Positions 62,228 through 64,000 of a stretch of DNA of 64,000 nucleotides are shown here, one piece after another. A program made the position numbers and the translations under genes. The stretch is from assembly GCA_020310875.1 (NCBI GenBank), contig CM035406.1, positions 219,463,363 to 219,527,362 of the forward strand, written 5' to 3'. Source of the DNA: Ceratopteris richardii. Its lineage: Eukaryota > Streptophyta > Polypodiopsida > Polypodiales > Pteridaceae. The notes below the pieces were generated by a model. The model worked only from the letters and a program-made list of their open reading frames with translations, had not been told where the DNA came from and made no database searches. The first letter of the stretch is position 1; each line of letters begins with the position of its first letter.

Positions 62228-64000
62228 CTAATTTGACTCTTCCTGTCTTTCATATATTTTTCTTTCTTTTATACCTTCCATTTCTTTGAATCTACTTGTC
62301 TTTGTTCCATCCAAGCTCTTTGTCAAAATATCTGCAATCTGATCTTTTGTCGGAGTGTATACAATTTCTAGCTCCTTCTCCATCACCTTTTCCCTCAGGA
62401 AATGATACTGAATCTCTATGTGCTTTGTTCTTGCATGAAATACTGGATTTGCTGCAAGATACAACGAGCTCATATTATCTCCATGTATGATAGGTATACC
62501 TTGATCAATACCCATGCTTTTGAACAAGGTGTGCATCCATATCACTTCTTTGGCTGCTTCTACAAGTCCTTTATATTCGGCTTCTGTTGACGATAGAGCC
62601 AGTTTCTGTTGCTTCTTCGAACACCAGCTCACTAGCTTATCTCCTAGGTATATCATATACCCATGTGTTGATCTTCTGTCATCTTGACTTCCTGCCCAGT
62701 CTGAGTCGCTGAATGCTCTCAGCTTTATATCTGACGTAAAAGGATAATATAATCCTTCCTTTATAGTTCTTTTGATATATCTGAGAACTCTTTGTCCTGC
62801 AACCCAATGTTGATCCTTCGGACAATGCATGAACTGTGAGAGGACTCCCACTGCATAACTAAGATCCGGTCGTGTTAGTGTAGCATAAATTAGACTTCCG
62901 ACTAACGACGGATACTTTCTCGTATCTTTAAACTCTGCACCACTATATTTGCTGAGTTTATGATTTACTTCAAGCGGTGTTGAAGCTTCTCTGCAATTCT
63001 CCATATTAAACTTCTTCAGTAAGTTTAGGAGATACCTTTCTTGCAAAATGTATACACCATGATCTGTGTATGTGATTTCCATTCCAAGAAAGTATGATAA
63101 CTTTCGTAGATCACTGATCTTAAACTCCTTTTCAAGCAACCTCTTTACTTCTTTAATTCCTTCATCTGATGTACCTGTGATTATAATGTCATCTACATAA
63201 ATACAAATGTAGATCATACCTTCTTCTGTTATTGTGATGAGTAGACTTGCATCTGCCTTCAAACTTTGGTATCCAAGTTCATTGAGATATTTCACAAGTC
63301 TGTAATTCCAAGCTCTTGGAGCTTGCTTCAATCCATAAAGTGCTTTTCTTAATTTGCAAACAAAATTTGGGTATCTGGAACTTACAAACCCTTCAGGTTG
63401 TTCCATGTAGACTTCATCTGATATATATCCATTCAGAAATGCATTCTTGATATCCAGCTGACTTAGCTTCCATCCTTTTGATGCTGCTATACCAATCACT
63501 GTCCTTATGGTTGACATCTTTGCCACCGGACTAAACGTCTCATCATAATCTATGCCATGCGTCTGAGCATAGCCCTTGATAACCAGTCTAGCTTTGTATC
63601 TGGCTATCCTTCCATCTGCAAGCTTCTTGACTTTGAAAACCCATTTATTTCCAATTACTTTCTTACCATTTGGTTTAGGAACAAGTTCCCATGTCTTGTT
63701 CTCCTCCAGTGCGCTGAACTCTTCTTCCATTGCTTCTTCCCAATGCTTCTTGCCTTTAGCTTCACCATAGTTCTGAGGTTCTTCATCACCTTTGACCATA
63801 TATGCATAATTTTTCTGAGTTATGTACGAAGTATCATAAGAATATCTTTCTGGTTGTCTTCTAGTCCTGTTTGACCTTCTTGGTTCACATTCTTCATAAG
63901 TTTCTGAATACACTTCTTCATCAAATATAGGAATTTCTTCATTCCTTCTTGTTACTCCATTTCTCGACGTACTTGCTTGCATATAGTCTTCATCTCTATT
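62228..64000 (-). CDS. F Copia integrase tail, RT and RNase H (5' end outside window)
   Basis: The frame is open from the window edge to TAG at 62228. Order: acidic/basic integrase C-terminal tail (RRSNRTRRQPERY); RT from NKTWELVPKPNGKKVIG through GIDYDETFSPVAKM, QLDIKNAFLNGYI and YGLKQAPRAWN to YICIYVDDIIITG with both Asp intact; RNase H with AFSDSDW (Asp), LSSTEAEY (Glu), HGDNMSS (Asp) and TKHIEIQYHFLREK. The frame ends five codons before the PPT. No stop or frameshift is seen, so this is the best-preserved Copia coding sequence in the window. The ATG at 63982 is internal, not the start. Confidence 0.93.
   Translation of the reverse strand, partial: NRDEDYMQASTSRNGVTRRNEEIPIFDEEVYSETYEECEPRRSNRTRRQPERYSYDTSYITQKNYAYMVKGDEEPQNYGEAKGKKHWEEAMEEEFSALEENKTWELVPKPNGKKVIGNKWVFKVKKLADGRIARYKARLVIKGYAQTHGIDYDETFSPVAKMSTIRTVIGIAASKGWKLSQLDIKNAFLNGYISDEVYMEQPEGFVSSRYPNFVCKLRKALYGLKQAPRAWNYRLVKYLNELGYQSLKADASLLITITEEGMIYICIYVDDIIITGTSDEGIKEVKRLLEKEFKISDLRKLSYFLGMEITYTDHGVYILQERYLLNLLKKFNMENCREASTPLEVNHKLSKYSGAEFKDTRKYPSLVGSLIYATLTRPDLSYAVGVLSQFMHCPKDQHWVAGQRVLRYIKRTIKEGLYYPFTSDIKLRAFSDSDWAGSQDDRRSTHGYMIYLGDKLVSWCSKKQQKLALSSTEAEYKGLVEAAKEVIWMHTLFKSMGIDQGIPIIHGDNMSSLYLAANPVFHARTKHIEIQYHFLREKVMEKELEIVYTPTKDQIADILTKSLDGTKTSRFKEMEGIKERKIYERQEESN

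Larger units (their letters stand above)
61093..64000 (-). mobile_element. F: Copia retrotransposon, 3' part, intact coding
   Basis: 3' LTR, PPT and an open integrase-tail/RT/RNase H frame that continues past the right edge of the window. It is of the same family as E2 and was inserted into G. Left target sequence is AAAAC (61088-61092); the matching copy would be beyond the window. Confidence 0.92.

Overview
This window is repeat-dense plant nuclear DNA, built almost entirely of LTR retrotransposons inserted into one another. Plant origin is indicated by initiator-tRNA-Met and tRNA-Asp type primer-binding sites, plant Copia polyproteins (DSGCSNHV protease, AERRN integrase, NAFLNG and YVDD reverse transcriptase), a Tat/Athila-like Gypsy gag-pol and many C-to-T nonsense mutations of the methylation-decay type. 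I recognise no host gene, tRNA, rRNA or CRISPR array.

Left third (1-23847). A very decayed plus-strand Gypsy element with a PBS at the window edge and integrase remnants at 3001-3442 is interrupted by a complete but dead minus-strand Copia element (E1, 3707-9991). After a featureless stretch, a second minus-strand Copia element (E2, 12734-15845) sits inside a TG/TA microsatellite. It has lost everything between its 5' LTR and mid-RT, and its LTRs carry an array of short perfect palindromes. Next come about 4.4 kb of nearly ORF-free DNA ending in a Gypsy polypurine tract and LTR (20335-20836), which abuts and probably interrupts a third Copia element (D, 20837-23371).

Centre (23848-55397). 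Element A is a plus-strand Gypsy element with identical-length 715-bp LTRs and target duplication CCATA. It was inserted into a coiled-coil pseudo-ORF (H). A younger member of the same family, element B (29559-46028, minus strand, LTRs 579/577 bp, target duplication ACAGG), was inserted into A. B has a single 2,983-codon gag-pol frame with four nonsense codons, followed by an uninterrupted 1,420-aa ORF (ORF-X) running up to the polypurine tract. The family layout is gag (several zinc knuckles) - truncated retropepsin PR1 - RT - RNase H - two tandem H2C2 modules - integrase - complete second retropepsin PR2 - tail with repeated WVPK-like motifs - ORF-X. A lacks PR1 and RT and has a mutated integrase active site, but retains PR2 and a decayed ORF-X. 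PR2, the doubled H2C2 module and ORF-X are the strongest candidates for something undescribed.

Right end (55403-64000). The remainder of H joins a truncated minus-strand Copia element (C, 56219-58743). C is interrupted by plus-strand Copia element G (58744-61092), which is interrupted by minus-strand Copia element F (61093 to beyond the window). F has an open RT-RNase H frame with intact catalytic motifs.

Insertion order from the nesting: B after A after H; D after H and the 20335 Gypsy LTR after D; F after G after C. By eye, A's LTRs differ at about a dozen sites and B's at three substitutions plus a 2-bp indel, which agrees with B being younger.
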